A DNA stretch of 64,000 nt from an uncultured Bacteroidales bacterium (GCA_947307415.1 CAMZJA010000010.1:1-64000), one strand, 5' to 3'; shown: positions 1 to 6,941, numbered from the stretch's first letter. The notes: a model not told the origin generated them from the letters alone. Made by a program: numbers and translations.

Positions 1-842
1 TCGACATCTACAACTACCGTGGCGAGAAGCTTCGCGAGAAACTCGAGAGCATCCTTAAAACAGGCAAGATCCACAGCATGCTGTATTCGAATCCTAACAA
101 CCCTACATGGGTGTGCTTGACCGACGAAGAGCTCAAGATCATCGGTGAACTCGCTAACAAATACGACGTCATCGTTCTCGAAGACCTCGCCTACTTCGGC
201 ATGGACTTCCGTAAAGATTACAGCCATCCGGGCGTTGCTCCTTATCAGCCGACAGTTGGTAAATACGCCGACAACTACATGCTGATGATTTCAAGTTCGA
301 AGGCATTCAGCTTCGCCGGCGAGCGTTGCGCAATTCTCGCTATCAGCGACAAGCTCGCGCTGCGCCACTACCCTGACTTGAAGGCATTCTGCGGACAGGA
401 GATCTTCCTCCGCGGCATCCTCTTCGGAGCTTTGCACCCGCTCACATCAGGCGTCGCACATTCTGCACAGTACGCATTGACAGGCGTTTTGAAAGCTGTT
501 AACGACGGCATTTACAACTACCGCGACGACGTTATCGAGTATGGTAAGAAGGCAAAATTGATGAAGGACGCATTCCTCGCAGCAGGCTTCTACATCACAT
601 ACGATGAAGACCTCGGAGAGCCTATCGCCGACGGTTTCTATTTCACCTACTGCTATCCAGGCTTCAAGGGCGCTGACCTCGTGGAAGAGATGATGTACTA
701 CGGCATCTCAGCCATCTCGTTGGATACCTGCGGCAGCGACAAGCAAGGCATCCGCGCCTGCACCTCGCTCATCAAACGCGATGAGATTCCGGTGTTGGCA
801 GAGAGACTGCAGATGTTTGCTAAGGATCATCCGGTGAAGTAA
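1..842 (+). CDS. PLP-dependent class I/II aminotransferase (5' truncated)
   Basis: The reading frame is open from base 3, upstream of the first ATG at 78, so the gene begins before the window and only about the last 280 residues are present. It is a fold-type I pyridoxal-phosphate aminotransferase acting in the cytoplasm. SNPNNPTW carries the conserved cofactor-binding Asn, VLEDLAYFGMD supplies the Asp that contacts the pyridine nitrogen, and SSSKAFSFAGER (Lys codon at 300-302) carries the Schiff-base lysine. GIRACTSL near the C-terminus has an Arg in the position that usually binds the substrate carboxylate. The substrate cannot be told from this fragment. It is followed by a heptad repeat array and a terminator, so it ends its transcription unit. 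Confidence 0.9.
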   Translation, partial: DIYNYRGEKLREKLESILKTGKIHSMLYSNPNNPTWVCLTDEELKIIGELANKYDVIVLEDLAYFGMDFRKDYSHPGVAPYQPTVGKYADNYMLMISSSKAFSFAGERCAILAISDKLALRHYPDLKAFCGQEIFLRGILFGALHPLTSGVAHSAQYALTGVLKAVNDGIYNYRDDVIEYGKKAKLMKDAFLAAGFYITYDEDLGEPIADGFYFTYCYPGFKGADLVEEMMYYGISAISLDTCGSDKQGIRACTSLIKRDEIPVLAERLQMFAKDHPVK

Positions 843-843
843 G

Positions 844-934
844 ACCTTAGACTTTAGACCTTAGACTTTAGACTTTAGACCTTAGACTTTAGTCGTTAGA
901 AATTAGACTAAAGACTAACAACTAAAGACTAAAA
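844..934. repeat. Heptad array, ACYTTAG type, with inverted right arm
   Basis: Thirteen consecutive 7-base units in strict register. Nine end in TTAG (accttag, actttag, accttag, actttag, actttag, accttag, actttag, tcgttag, aaattag). Four follow in near-inverted form (actaaag, actaaca, actaaag, actaaaa). The array starts one base after the aminotransferase stop codon and runs into the terminator stem. It has no long open frame. Related arrays lie near 3885, 11008, 15824, 24095, 46914 and 61711-62091. Confidence 0.85.
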
Positions 935-966
935 AAGGATTTCGTAATTAACGGGATCCTTTTTTT
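931..966 (+). terminator. Intrinsic terminator after the aminotransferase
   Basis: Perfect 10-bp stem AAAAAAGGAT (931-940) / ATCCTTTTTT (956-965) with a 15-base loop and the T-run built into the 3' arm. It lies about 90 bases after the stop codon and overlaps the last heptad. Confidence 0.75.
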
Positions 967-1042
967 AATTTTTAATGCCAATTTGCAGAAATGCGACCTA
1001 CCACAGGGTACTGTGAGCATTTCGAAAATGGCATTAAAAATT
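967..1042. other. Long nested inverted repeat, possible structured RNA
   Basis: A perfect 14-bp outer inverted repeat (967-980 with 1029-1042, AATTTTTAATGCCA) encloses two further nested stems: AAATGC/GCATTT (989-994 with 1017-1022) and CACAG-GGTA-CTGTG (1002-1015). It lies between the upstream terminator and the promoter of the vor-type operon. It could be a small RNA, a second terminator, or a palindromic mobile remnant; the sequence does not decide. No second copy was noticed in the window. Confidence 0.55.
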
Positions 1043-1057
1043 AATTTTATAAAATCC

Positions 1058-1088
1058 TTGTTTTTCAAAAAAATCCTTCGTAATTTTG
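1058..1088 (+). promoter_or_regulatory. Bacteroidetes-type promoter of the vor operon
   Basis: TAATTTTG at 1081-1088 matches the Bacteroidetes -7 consensus TAnnTTTG, with a TTG (1058-1060) upstream as a -33-like element. It lies about 70 bases before the ferredoxin-subunit start. Confidence 0.6.
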
Positions 1089-1155
1089 TACGTTTTTTAG
1101 AAACGAGGAAAAAAATAGAAAAATCTAACATAATATCAACTAAAAAATTAAAATT

Positions 1156-1380
1156 ATGGCAAGTTTCAAAGGAGCTATTTCTGTTGATACTGAACGTTGT
1201 AAAGGTTGCGGCGTGTGCGTCGTGAACTGCCCAATGGGTGTCATCAGTCTGGCAAAAGAAGTTAATGGAAAAGGTTACAACTACGCTTACATGGCGGAAC
1301 CTGACAAGTGCATTGGCTGCGCAAGCTGCGGCATCGTATGTCCTGATGGAGTTATCTCCGTTTACAAAGCAAAACTGTAA
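1156..1380 (+). CDS. vorD: 2-oxoacid:ferredoxin oxidoreductase, 4Fe-4S ferredoxin (delta) subunit
   Basis: A 74-residue ferredoxin with two classical 4Fe-4S motifs, CKGCGVCVVNCP and CIGCASCGIVCP. It passes electrons from the thiamine-dependent catalytic subunits to external ferredoxin. It is the first gene of a four-gene run (delta, alpha, beta, gamma) in the cytoplasm. The order and sizes fit the VOR/KOR family of separate-subunit oxidoreductases that oxidatively decarboxylate branched-chain 2-oxoacids or 2-oxoglutarate. The ATG at 1156 follows an AT-rich leader. A 2-oxoglutarate enzyme (KorD) cannot be excluded. Confidence 0.9.
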   Translation: MASFKGAISVDTERCKGCGVCVVNCPMGVISLAKEVNGKGYNYAYMAEPDKCIGCASCGIVCPDGVISVYKAKL

Positions 1381-1415
1381 TCAAATCATTGTCAAACATT
1401 TAAAAATTTATCATA

Positions 1416-2501
1416 ATGGGAGAATTAAAACTGATGAAGGGTAACGAAGCATTGGCAGAAGCCGCCATCCGCTACGGCGCTGATGCTTATTTCGGATATC
1501 CTATCACCCCTCAGTCAGAGGTGATCGAGTATCTGTCGGAACAGAACCCTTATGAACGCACCGGTATGGTCGTTCTTCAAGCTGAAAGTGAATTGGCAGC
1601 CATCAACATGGTTTACGGAGCTGGCGCATCAGGCAAGCGCGTCATGACCTCATCATCAAGCCCTGGAGTGTGCTTGAAACAGGAAGGTCTGGCATACATC
1701 GCTGGTGCTGAGATTCCTTGCGTCTTCGCTGACGTCGTCCGTGGCGGCCCGGGTCTTGGCACAATCCAGCCATCACAGGCCGACTATTTCCAGAACACCA
1801 AAGGCGGTGGCAATGGTGACTACCGTAACCTCGTACTCGCTCCGGCATCAGTGCAGGAGATGTGCGATTTCGTGGCACTCGGCTTCGACTTGGCATTCAA
1901 ATATCGTATGGCAGCATGTATCCTCTCTGACGGCGCTATCGGCCAGATGATGGAGAAGGTCGTCCTTCCAGATCAGAAGCCACGTATGACCGACGAGGAA
2001 ATCAAGGCTAAATATCCTTGGGCTATCAACGGCCGCAAGAACGGCACACAACACCGCATCATCACCTCTTTGGACCTCGACTCAGCAAAGATGGAAGAGC
2101 ACAACATCCATCTCCAGAAGAAATACAAAGAGATCGAAGAGAATGAAGTCCGTTACGAGATGATCAACTGCGACGATGCAGAATACGTATTCGTAGCTTA
2201 CGGTTCAAGCGCACGTATCGCTCAGAAGTCAGTGCAGCTCGGCCGCGAGGCAGGATTGAAAGTCGGTTTGCTCCGTCCTATCACCCTCTGGCCTTACCCA
2301 ACAAAGGCTATCGACGCTCTCATCAAGAAAGGCGTCAAGGGATTCTTATCAGTAGAGTTAAGCTGTGGTCAGATGATTGAAGACGTCAGATTAGCATGCA
2401 ACGGTCGTGTTAAGGCTGAGCACTTCGGCCGCGTCGGTGGCATCATCCACACACCAGAGGAAGTTCTCGAAGCTATGAAGAAACAAATTATAGGAGAATA
2501 A
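1416..2501 (+). CDS. vorB: 2-oxoacid:ferredoxin oxidoreductase alpha subunit (VorB type)
   Basis: A 361-residue alpha subunit. The N-terminal pyrimidine-binding domain starts with GNEALAEAAIRYGADAYFGYP and continues with an ITPQSEV motif typical of KorA/VorB. The C-terminal part (from about residue 250, YVFVAYGSSARIA) is the transketolase-C-like domain. Together with the beta subunit it forms the thiamine diphosphate active site for coenzyme-A-dependent oxidation of 2-oxoacids. It starts 35 bases after the ferredoxin gene and ends 4 bases before the beta subunit, so the genes are clearly co-transcribed. Substrate (3-methyl-2-oxobutanoate versus 2-oxoglutarate) is inferred from the family only. 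Confidence 0.9.
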   Translation: MGELKLMKGNEALAEAAIRYGADAYFGYPITPQSEVIEYLSEQNPYERTGMVVLQAESELAAINMVYGAGASGKRVMTSSSSPGVCLKQEGLAYIAGAEIPCVFADVVRGGPGLGTIQPSQADYFQNTKGGGNGDYRNLVLAPASVQEMCDFVALGFDLAFKYRMAACILSDGAIGQMMEKVVLPDQKPRMTDEEIKAKYPWAINGRKNGTQHRIITSLDLDSAKMEEHNIHLQKKYKEIEENEVRYEMINCDDAEYVFVAYGSSARIAQKSVQLGREAGLKVGLLRPITLWPYPTKAIDALIKKGVKGFLSVELSCGQMIEDVRLACNGRVKAEHFGRVGGIIHTPEEVLEAMKKQIIGE

Positions 2502-2505
2502 GAAA

Positions 2506-3321
2506 ATGACAGTAGAAGATATCATCAAACCTGAAAACTTAGTATATCAGAAATCTAAGTTATTGACCAACAAGCCTTTCCACTACTGCCCAGGCTGCGG
2601 TCACGGCACTGTCCACCGTATCATCGCTGAGGTTTTGGAAGAACTTGGCGTTGGCGACAAAACCATCGGCGTTTCTCCAGTAGGTTGCGCCGTTATGGCA
2701 TACGACTACTTCGACGTTGACTTCGCCGAGGCAGCACACGGCCGCGCACCGGCGGTCGCAACAGGTATCAAACGTGTATGGCCTGACAAAGTCGTGTTCT
2801 CCTATCAGGGCGACGGTGACTTGGCAGCTATCGGTACTTGCGAGACAATCCACACATGCAACCGTGGCGAGAACATCACCATGATTTTCGTGAACAACGG
2901 TATCTATGGTATGACAGGCGGCCAGATGGCTCCTACCACACTTGAAGGCATGAAGACTGCAACAACACCTTACGGTCGTAAGGCTACATTACCTGCAGGC
3001 GCTGGCTTCGACGGTATCCCGAACAACGGTTATCCACTCCACATCACCGAATTGATTGCACGTCTTCCTGGCACAAAATACGTGACACGTCAGGCTGTTT
3101 ATGATCCTGCACACGTACGTAACGCCAAGAAAGCTATCAAGAAGGCTTTTGAAAATCAGATTAACGGAAAGAGCGGCGTCAACTTCGTCGAAATCGTATC
3201 GAACTGCAACTCCAACTGGAAGATGGAACCTGTCGCAGCTAACAAATGGTTGGTTGAGAACATGCTTCCTGAGTATCCACTTGGCGATATCAAAGTCGAC
3301 GGAAAGCTCGTTGAAAAATAA
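2506..3321 (+). CDS. vorA: 2-oxoacid:ferredoxin oxidoreductase beta subunit, thiamine diphosphate-binding
   Basis: A 271-residue beta subunit that binds thiamine diphosphate. CPGCGHG near residue 28 is the conserved beta-subunit motif. GDGDLAAIGTCETIHTCNRG followed by FVNNGIYGMTGGQMAPTT is the GDG...NN cofactor- and Mg-binding motif. The length suits the two-domain-swapped beta subunits of OFORs that lack an internal ferredoxin domain. The ATG lies 4 bases after the alpha-subunit stop. Electrons go to the 74-residue ferredoxin subunit encoded first in the operon. Confidence 0.92.
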   Translation: MTVEDIIKPENLVYQKSKLLTNKPFHYCPGCGHGTVHRIIAEVLEELGVGDKTIGVSPVGCAVMAYDYFDVDFAEAAHGRAPAVATGIKRVWPDKVVFSYQGDGDLAAIGTCETIHTCNRGENITMIFVNNGIYGMTGGQMAPTTLEGMKTATTPYGRKATLPAGAGFDGIPNNGYPLHITELIARLPGTKYVTRQAVYDPAHVRNAKKAIKKAFENQINGKSGVNFVEIVSNCNSNWKMEPVAANKWLVENMLPEYPLGDIKVDGKLVEK

Positions 3322-3338
3322 TTTAAAAAATTAAAGCA

Positions 3339-3881
3339 ATGACAGAAGAAATTATTATTGCCGGATTCGGCGGACAGGGTGTCTTATCAATGGGTAAGAT
3401 CCTTGCATATAGCGGCATCATGGAAGGCAAAGAAGTGAGCTGGATGCCATCATACGGTCCTGAGATGCGTGGTGGTACCGCCAACGTGACTGTCATCGTC
3501 AGCGATGAACGCGTGTGCTCTCCTATCATCAACGCATTCGACACAGCAGTGATTTTGAACCAGCAGTCACTCGACAAGTTCGAATCGAAAGTAAAACCTG
3601 GCGGATATCTTCTCTATGATCCGAACGGTATCACAAAGAAGCCTACCCGTAAGGACATCAACATCTACACCATCGAAGGTGCACAGTTGGCATCAGACAT
3701 GGGTAACAGCAAAGTGTTCAACATGATTATCCTCGGCGCATTCCTGAAGCTTCGTCCAATCATCGACGACAAGAACGTTGAAGAGGGTCTTCGCCACAGC
3801 TTGCCGGAGCGTGCTCACAAGCTGATTCCGTTGAACATGGAAGCAGTTAAGGTTGGTAAGGATAATGTGAAAAAAGCCTAA
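3339..3881 (+). CDS. vorC: 2-oxoacid:ferredoxin oxidoreductase gamma subunit
   Basis: A 180-residue gamma (POR_N/catalytic gamma) subunit, starting with IIIAGFGGQGVLSMGKILAY, the conserved GFGGQG motif that binds CoA in this family. SYGPEMRGGTANVTVIVSD is the second diagnostic stretch. It completes the four-subunit complex and is the last gene of the operon; a strong terminator hairpin follows within 25 bases. Confidence 0.9.
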   Translation: MTEEIIIAGFGGQGVLSMGKILAYSGIMEGKEVSWMPSYGPEMRGGTANVTVIVSDERVCSPIINAFDTAVILNQQSLDKFESKVKPGGYLLYDPNGITKKPTRKDINIYTIEGAQLASDMGNSKVFNMIILGAFLKLRPIIDDKNVEEGLRHSLPERAHKLIPLNMEAVKVGKDNVKKA

Positions 3882-3884
3882 GAG

Positions 3885-3905
3885 ACCTTAGACCTTAGAC
3901 ATTAG
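3885..3905. repeat. Short heptad array (three ACNTTAG units)
   Basis: accttag, accttag, acattag in register directly before a terminator hairpin. Same unit as the arrays at 844, 15824 and 61711, here with only one arm. Confidence 0.7.
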
Positions 3906-3941
3906 TAGAGCCGTCACAGTGTGGCGGCTCTACGTGTTTTT
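3905..3941 (+). terminator. Intrinsic terminator of the vor operon (REP-like hairpin)
   Basis: GTAGAGCCGTCAC (3905-3917) pairs with GTGGCGGCTCTAC (3921-3933) around a 3-base loop, one G-T wobble, followed by GTGTTTTTA. A hairpin with the same layout and compensated base changes lies on the other strand at 15862-15898. Confidence 0.8.
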
Positions 3942-3951
3942 ATCATAGTGG

Positions 3952-4245
3952 TTATCCCCAATATTCCACAGTGCCAAAGATGGCCAGGGCAAGGAAAAAG
4001 AATTGGATGGCATAACCAATGGCAGTCATAAAACGACTACCTGCCAGATTCATGCTGCTTTTTATCCAAAACCAACGGGGAGGCACCGTGTCGCCCCAAC
4101 CTACAATGCCGACCACAAGACCGAAGACTGCACTCAACGCCCCCAGAACAAGCGATGCAGGAGACGGGTCTTCAAGTAGGTATAGTCCACCGAGTATTAT
4201 TGCTATTGGATTGATAAATTGGAAGATCCAAAGAAATATTGCCAT
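3952..4245 (-). CDS. Small integral membrane protein, unknown function
   Basis: A 97-residue protein with three likely membrane spans (about residues 2-24, 32-53 and 70-93), joined by short loops containing a proline/tryptophan-rich GDTVPPRWFW stretch. No family is recognised. It is the last gene of the minus-strand set that also holds the cysteine-rich peptide, the radical SAM protein and the nuclease-like protein, but a terminator hairpin (4271-4306) separates it from the peptide gene, so it would be made only by read-through or from its own promoter. An export or immunity role in a peptide system is possible but only inferred from position. Confidence 0.6.
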   Translation of the reverse strand: MAIFLWIFQFINPIAIILGGLYLLEDPSPASLVLGALSAVFGLVVGIVGWGDTVPPRWFWIKSSMNLAGSRFMTAIGYAIQFFFLALAIFGTVEYWG

Positions 4246-4270
4246 ATTGTCTTTATTTCAATTTGTTATC

Positions 4271-4306
4271 ATTTAAAAGGGTACTGCCACTCACGGCAAT
4301 ACCCTT
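4271..4306 (-). terminator. Intrinsic terminator after the Cys-rich peptide gene
   Basis: Read on the minus strand, AAGGGTATTGCC pairs with GGCAGTACCCTT over 12 bp with one G-U wobble and a 6-base loop (arms 4295-4306 and 4277-4288), followed by T-rich sequence. The C/A mismatch seen on the plus strand becomes a wobble pair on the minus strand, which shows the direction. It sits 10 bases after the peptide stop codon. Confidence 0.7.
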
Positions 4307-4315
4307 ACTCCCGAT

Positions 4316-4429
4316 TTACCCTCTGGTCGGAGAAGCGCAATTGTTGCATCCGTTTGAACCTGTCTTTTTGCATTTTGCACCTTGTTTTGAGCAGCTTCTC
4401 ATGCTCGGTTTTAATTCAATGTTTTTCAT
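4316..4429 (-). CDS. Putative Cys-rich RiPP precursor peptide (37 aa)
   Basis: A 37-residue reading frame, ATG at 4429 to TAA at 4316, beginning 50 bases downstream of the radical SAM maturase-like gene on the same strand. The first 12 residues (MKNIELKPSMRS) hold no cysteine and would be the leader. The remainder has Cys at 13, 20, 28 and 31 in a Lys/Gly/Asn/Ser-rich stretch (for example CKKTGSNGCNNC), ending SPTRG. Short length, clustered cysteines and position between a SPASM-type radical SAM gene and a terminator are what RiPP precursors look like. It does not match the six-cysteine SCIFF pattern and no known family is recognised. A small zinc-binding protein is the main alternative. The function is inferred. 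Confidence 0.6.
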   Translation of the reverse strand: MKNIELKPSMRSCSKQGAKCKKTGSNGCNNCASPTRG

Positions 4430-4479
4430 TGTGAAATAAAATTTAGTTATTGGAGATTACAGGGTCTCCGTTTGCCCTA

Positions 4480-6012
4480 TTATTTATATTCATGTTGCAG
4501 AATATCTTCTTTGATTTCAAGTTTATTAATATATTCTTCAATCGTCATACCGTCCAATATATCCTCACCAGAACGTAACCGCATAATGGTGTCGTATCGC
4601 ACTTTGGCTAAATAGCAATTGTTCTCACCGCCATTCAAATACTCTTCCAAGTCATTAAAATTGTTTCCTGGACAAAAATTGCAGTAATAGCAGTATTCAT
4701 GAGAATAGCATTCACCATAATCTTTTTCTGTGGTGTGCTTCCATTTCCACAAGAAATCATTTTTCTCAATAATTTGTCTGATATTATTCTGCTTGACATT
4801 TCCAAGAATCTTGTGGAATGCACAACATGGTGTAACGTCACCATTAGGATTGACACAAAAAGAATTGCTTGCCGCCCCACAGGGAGAACCATTGAGAAAT
4901 TTCCTATCGACAGGACTATTGTCATGCACTTTGTCAATGTTAATGTGCTGTATCACATCTTCGTCAAGCAACACTACAGATAATTGTTCTGGAGTAAGTC
5001 GCAGGTGTTTTGACACACATTTATCACCATCAATGGAATCTGTTAACATTACATCAAATGCAAGTGACGAGCCATATTTCCGCACATAAGGTTTTACTCC
5101 AAAATATGTTTTAAGATTGGTCTGCATGAGAGGACATGCAACATCAATGGGAACACCCAATTCATGAAGTCTGTCCATAACACTAACAGTGCGTTGCCAC
5201 GAGCCTTTTGTGCGCGTGATCTTGTCATGCACTTCCGGACTGCCACTATAAAGAGAACATTGAACTTTATACGGGTAATAAGAAGCAAGGCGTTCTTCCT
5301 TACCAATTAGTCCAAGCCCATTGGTATAAACACTGACAGCAATATCTTTTTTATACAGGTAATCAATAATTTGCCATGTATAAGGATGCATGAATGGGTC
5401 GCCACCTGTAATAGTGGCTGATGCGAGACCATTGTCACAAAGGTCGTCTATAATACGGTAATAGTCATCAAGTGAAAGCTCATCAATATCAGAACGTCCA
5501 TTACGTTCGCCATCATTTCGCGTGGCCCCGGGATTATAACAATGAATACATTGAGCCTGACAGCGATAGGTAAGTTCAAACATTACATCGACCAATGAGA
5601 CGCAGTCCCTTACGGAATCAGCATAGGCCTGATATGCAGATTGCACTCCATCATTGGATAGCTCGTCAGAATGAGCTCCAATAGTTTGTGGCGAATCCAT
5701 ACCTTTACATTCGTTGCGATAGTTGGCAATCACCTCTTCTGTGATTTCCGTGTCAGAGAGAATCCCCATCGTGCATAACTCATCAAAGAATTTGATTATT
5801 GACTTAGGTACAATATTGCATTTCTTGGACACCTCTTCGACCACCACTTTCCCATTACGACCTGCCGCCAGCACACAACCTATCACTTCCGCGCTCTCTT
5901 CTTCATAAAAAAAGTTCTCCCGAGAAAGCAGATTAAACATAATAGCCACGTGCTTTTCGGCATTATATTTGCCACAAGTCCACGGTGGACGGAAATAAAT
6001 TTCACTACTCAT
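4480..6012 (-). CDS. Radical SAM/SPASM protein, putative peptide maturase with N-terminal recognition-like domain
   Basis: A 510-residue protein. Residues about 20-90 (AIMFNLLSRENFF then CVLAAGRNGKVVVEEV) resemble the winged-helix PqqD/RRE fold that grips RiPP leader peptides. The radical SAM core follows: C151, C155 and C158 form the CxxxCxxC cluster motif and TGGDPF (202-207) is the SAM-binding GGxP-like motif. The C-terminal region is SPASM-like, with Cys 378, 386, 396, 397, 435, 441, 444, 447 and 466 to hold auxiliary 4Fe-4S clusters. This architecture is typical of enzymes that cross-link or modify short peptides, and a 37-residue four-cysteine peptide is encoded just downstream. The start overlaps the upstream stop as ATGA. 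Base composition is more AT-rich than the flanking operons, hinting at acquisition. Confidence 0.85.
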   Translation of the reverse strand: MSSEIYFRPPWTCGKYNAEKHVAIMFNLLSRENFFYEEESAEVIGCVLAAGRNGKVVVEEVSKKCNIVPKSIIKFFDELCTMGILSDTEITEEVIANYRNECKGMDSPQTIGAHSDELSNDGVQSAYQAYADSVRDCVSLVDVMFELTYRCQAQCIHCYNPGATRNDGERNGRSDIDELSLDDYYRIIDDLCDNGLASATITGGDPFMHPYTWQIIDYLYKKDIAVSVYTNGLGLIGKEERLASYYPYKVQCSLYSGSPEVHDKITRTKGSWQRTVSVMDRLHELGVPIDVACPLMQTNLKTYFGVKPYVRKYGSSLAFDVMLTDSIDGDKCVSKHLRLTPEQLSVVLLDEDVIQHINIDKVHDNSPVDRKFLNGSPCGAASNSFCVNPNGDVTPCCAFHKILGNVKQNNIRQIIEKNDFLWKWKHTTEKDYGECYSHEYCYYCNFCPGNNFNDLEEYLNGGENNCYLAKVRYDTIMRLRSGEDILDGMTIEEYINKLEIKEDILQHEYK

Positions 6013-6593
6013 AAACTGATATAAACTATGTAAATGTGGTCGGTATCAATATTCTTATCAACAAGTTCCACGCAATCATCGCCGTAGAGTTCTTTCATTG
6101 CAATGCGAGCTTTGGAAACATCTTGTATTACCATAAACTTGTAATAATTATCTACATTATCTATGTCGCCTTTGGTCTTTCCATTGCGAAGCCCTTGCAA
6201 GTCTTTTTTCAGTGCATTCTTTTGAGCAGCCCCGAAACTTTTTTCTCCCACAGGAATATTACACTTTATTTCTGCAATAATTCTACATTCCTTGTCTTGG
6301 ACATCAAAGCCGTTAGTATTTGGATGTTGCTCGTCGACCTCTTTCCTCATTCTTCCTGCCTGCTCATTATTGACAATGCCCAATCGGCATATTTCATCAA
6401 TAAAACCTAATGTAACTCTCAATGTTATCAAGTTATTGATGTTGCTGATGGCTTTCTTCATTTCTACAAGGTCGTTGGTTGTAAGGCGTTTCAAATAATC
6501 TTCACCATTTGTCTTTAACGCCTTATTCCAATAACTATTAAACTTCTCTTCGAGGTCAAGTTGTCGGGAATATTCCAAGTTATTATCTTTCAT
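6009..6593 (-). CDS. PD-(D/E)XK nuclease-like protein coupled to the radical SAM gene
   Basis: A 194-residue protein of no recognised named family. Its N-terminal half is helical and charged. From residue 92 it carries a motif series like the PD-(D/E)XK nuclease core: NGFDVQ (D97), then IIAEIKCN (E108, K110), then a helix with Q124 and KKDLQGLRNGK. This Asp...Glu-x-Lys layout is the usual metal-binding site. No target-recognition domain is evident. Its stop overlaps the radical SAM start by four bases (ATGA), so the two proteins are probably made in step. Nuclease activity is inferred from motif spacing alone; an inactive scaffold or binding protein is possible. Confidence 0.6.
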   Translation of the reverse strand: MKDNNLEYSRQLDLEEKFNSYWNKALKTNGEDYLKRLTTNDLVEMKKAISNINNLITLRVTLGFIDEICRLGIVNNEQAGRMRKEVDEQHPNTNGFDVQDKECRIIAEIKCNIPVGEKSFGAAQKNALKKDLQGLRNGKTKGDIDNVDNYYKFMVIQDVSKARIAMKELYGDDCVELVDKNIDTDHIYIVYISL

Positions 6594-6941
6594 ATCTCAT
6601 ATCTCTTTGCAAATTAACACCTTTTTTACAATTACTCCGAAGTCCTTGTTGGTCCTTTTAAGTCCGATTTGTCGGAGCATAAAAAAAGCGTGATACTTTT
6701 GTATCCGCTTATCGAGGTGTTTGGCATACCTATAGAGACGAATGTTAAAAGCTCACGCCAGCGTGCAACTTCTAGCATTATCCAATCTCTATATCTAAAA
6801 ATCGCCAAACTTCCGATAAGATGAATACTGCTAAATGTCTTATTTATTTTATGTTATTTGTTTTTCTACATATAATCAGGTAGTTTTATCGTGGCAAAGA
6901 TAATAAATAGTTTTGTAATTAACAAATTTTCTTAAAATTTT
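6594..6941. other. 348-bp intergenic region with putative promoter and a large palindrome
   Basis: AT-rich region upstream of the nuclease-like/radical SAM operon and downstream of the kinase gene. On the minus strand TTAATTTG (6610-6617) is one base off the TAnnTTTG promoter box and could drive the operon. The middle holds the 113-base imperfect palindrome at 6708-6820. A small hairpin TCCGA-TTTG-TCGGA lies near 6664-6677. No convincing reading frame was found. Confidence 0.5.
6708..6820. repeat. 113-bp imperfect palindrome
   Basis: Nested inverted matches share a common centre near 6760: CTTATCG (6708-6714) with CGATAAG (6814-6820); GTTTGGC near 6719-6725 with GCCAAAC (6804-6810); TATAGAGA (6731-6738) with TCTCTATA (6786-6793); AATGTTAAAAGC with a wobble/mismatch partner ending near 6779; and the tip CACGC-CA-GCGTG (6754-6765). 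The whole can fold as one long hairpin in RNA or as a cruciform in DNA. It could be a structured RNA, a palindromic mobile remnant or a regulatory site of the neighbouring operon. Confidence 0.65.

Noticed and set aside
844-934. Heptad arrays as a CRISPR array
   Set aside because: No unique spacers, units are 7 bases long and partly inverted, and no cas genes are present.
4239-4439. Plus-strand open frame of 66 codons opposite the Cys-rich peptide gene
   Set aside because: It is hydrophobic by the complement of Lys/Ser-rich codons, has no promoter or partner and would read through the terminator; the minus-strand frame fits the context far better.
4480-6012. The radical SAM gene as a SCIFF maturase
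   Set aside because: The neighbouring peptide has four, not six, cysteines and a different spacing, so the SCIFF name would be unsupported.
6708-6820. The large palindrome as an integron attC site
   Set aside because: No matching core site pair and no integrase in the window; the arms are longer and more regular than attC.
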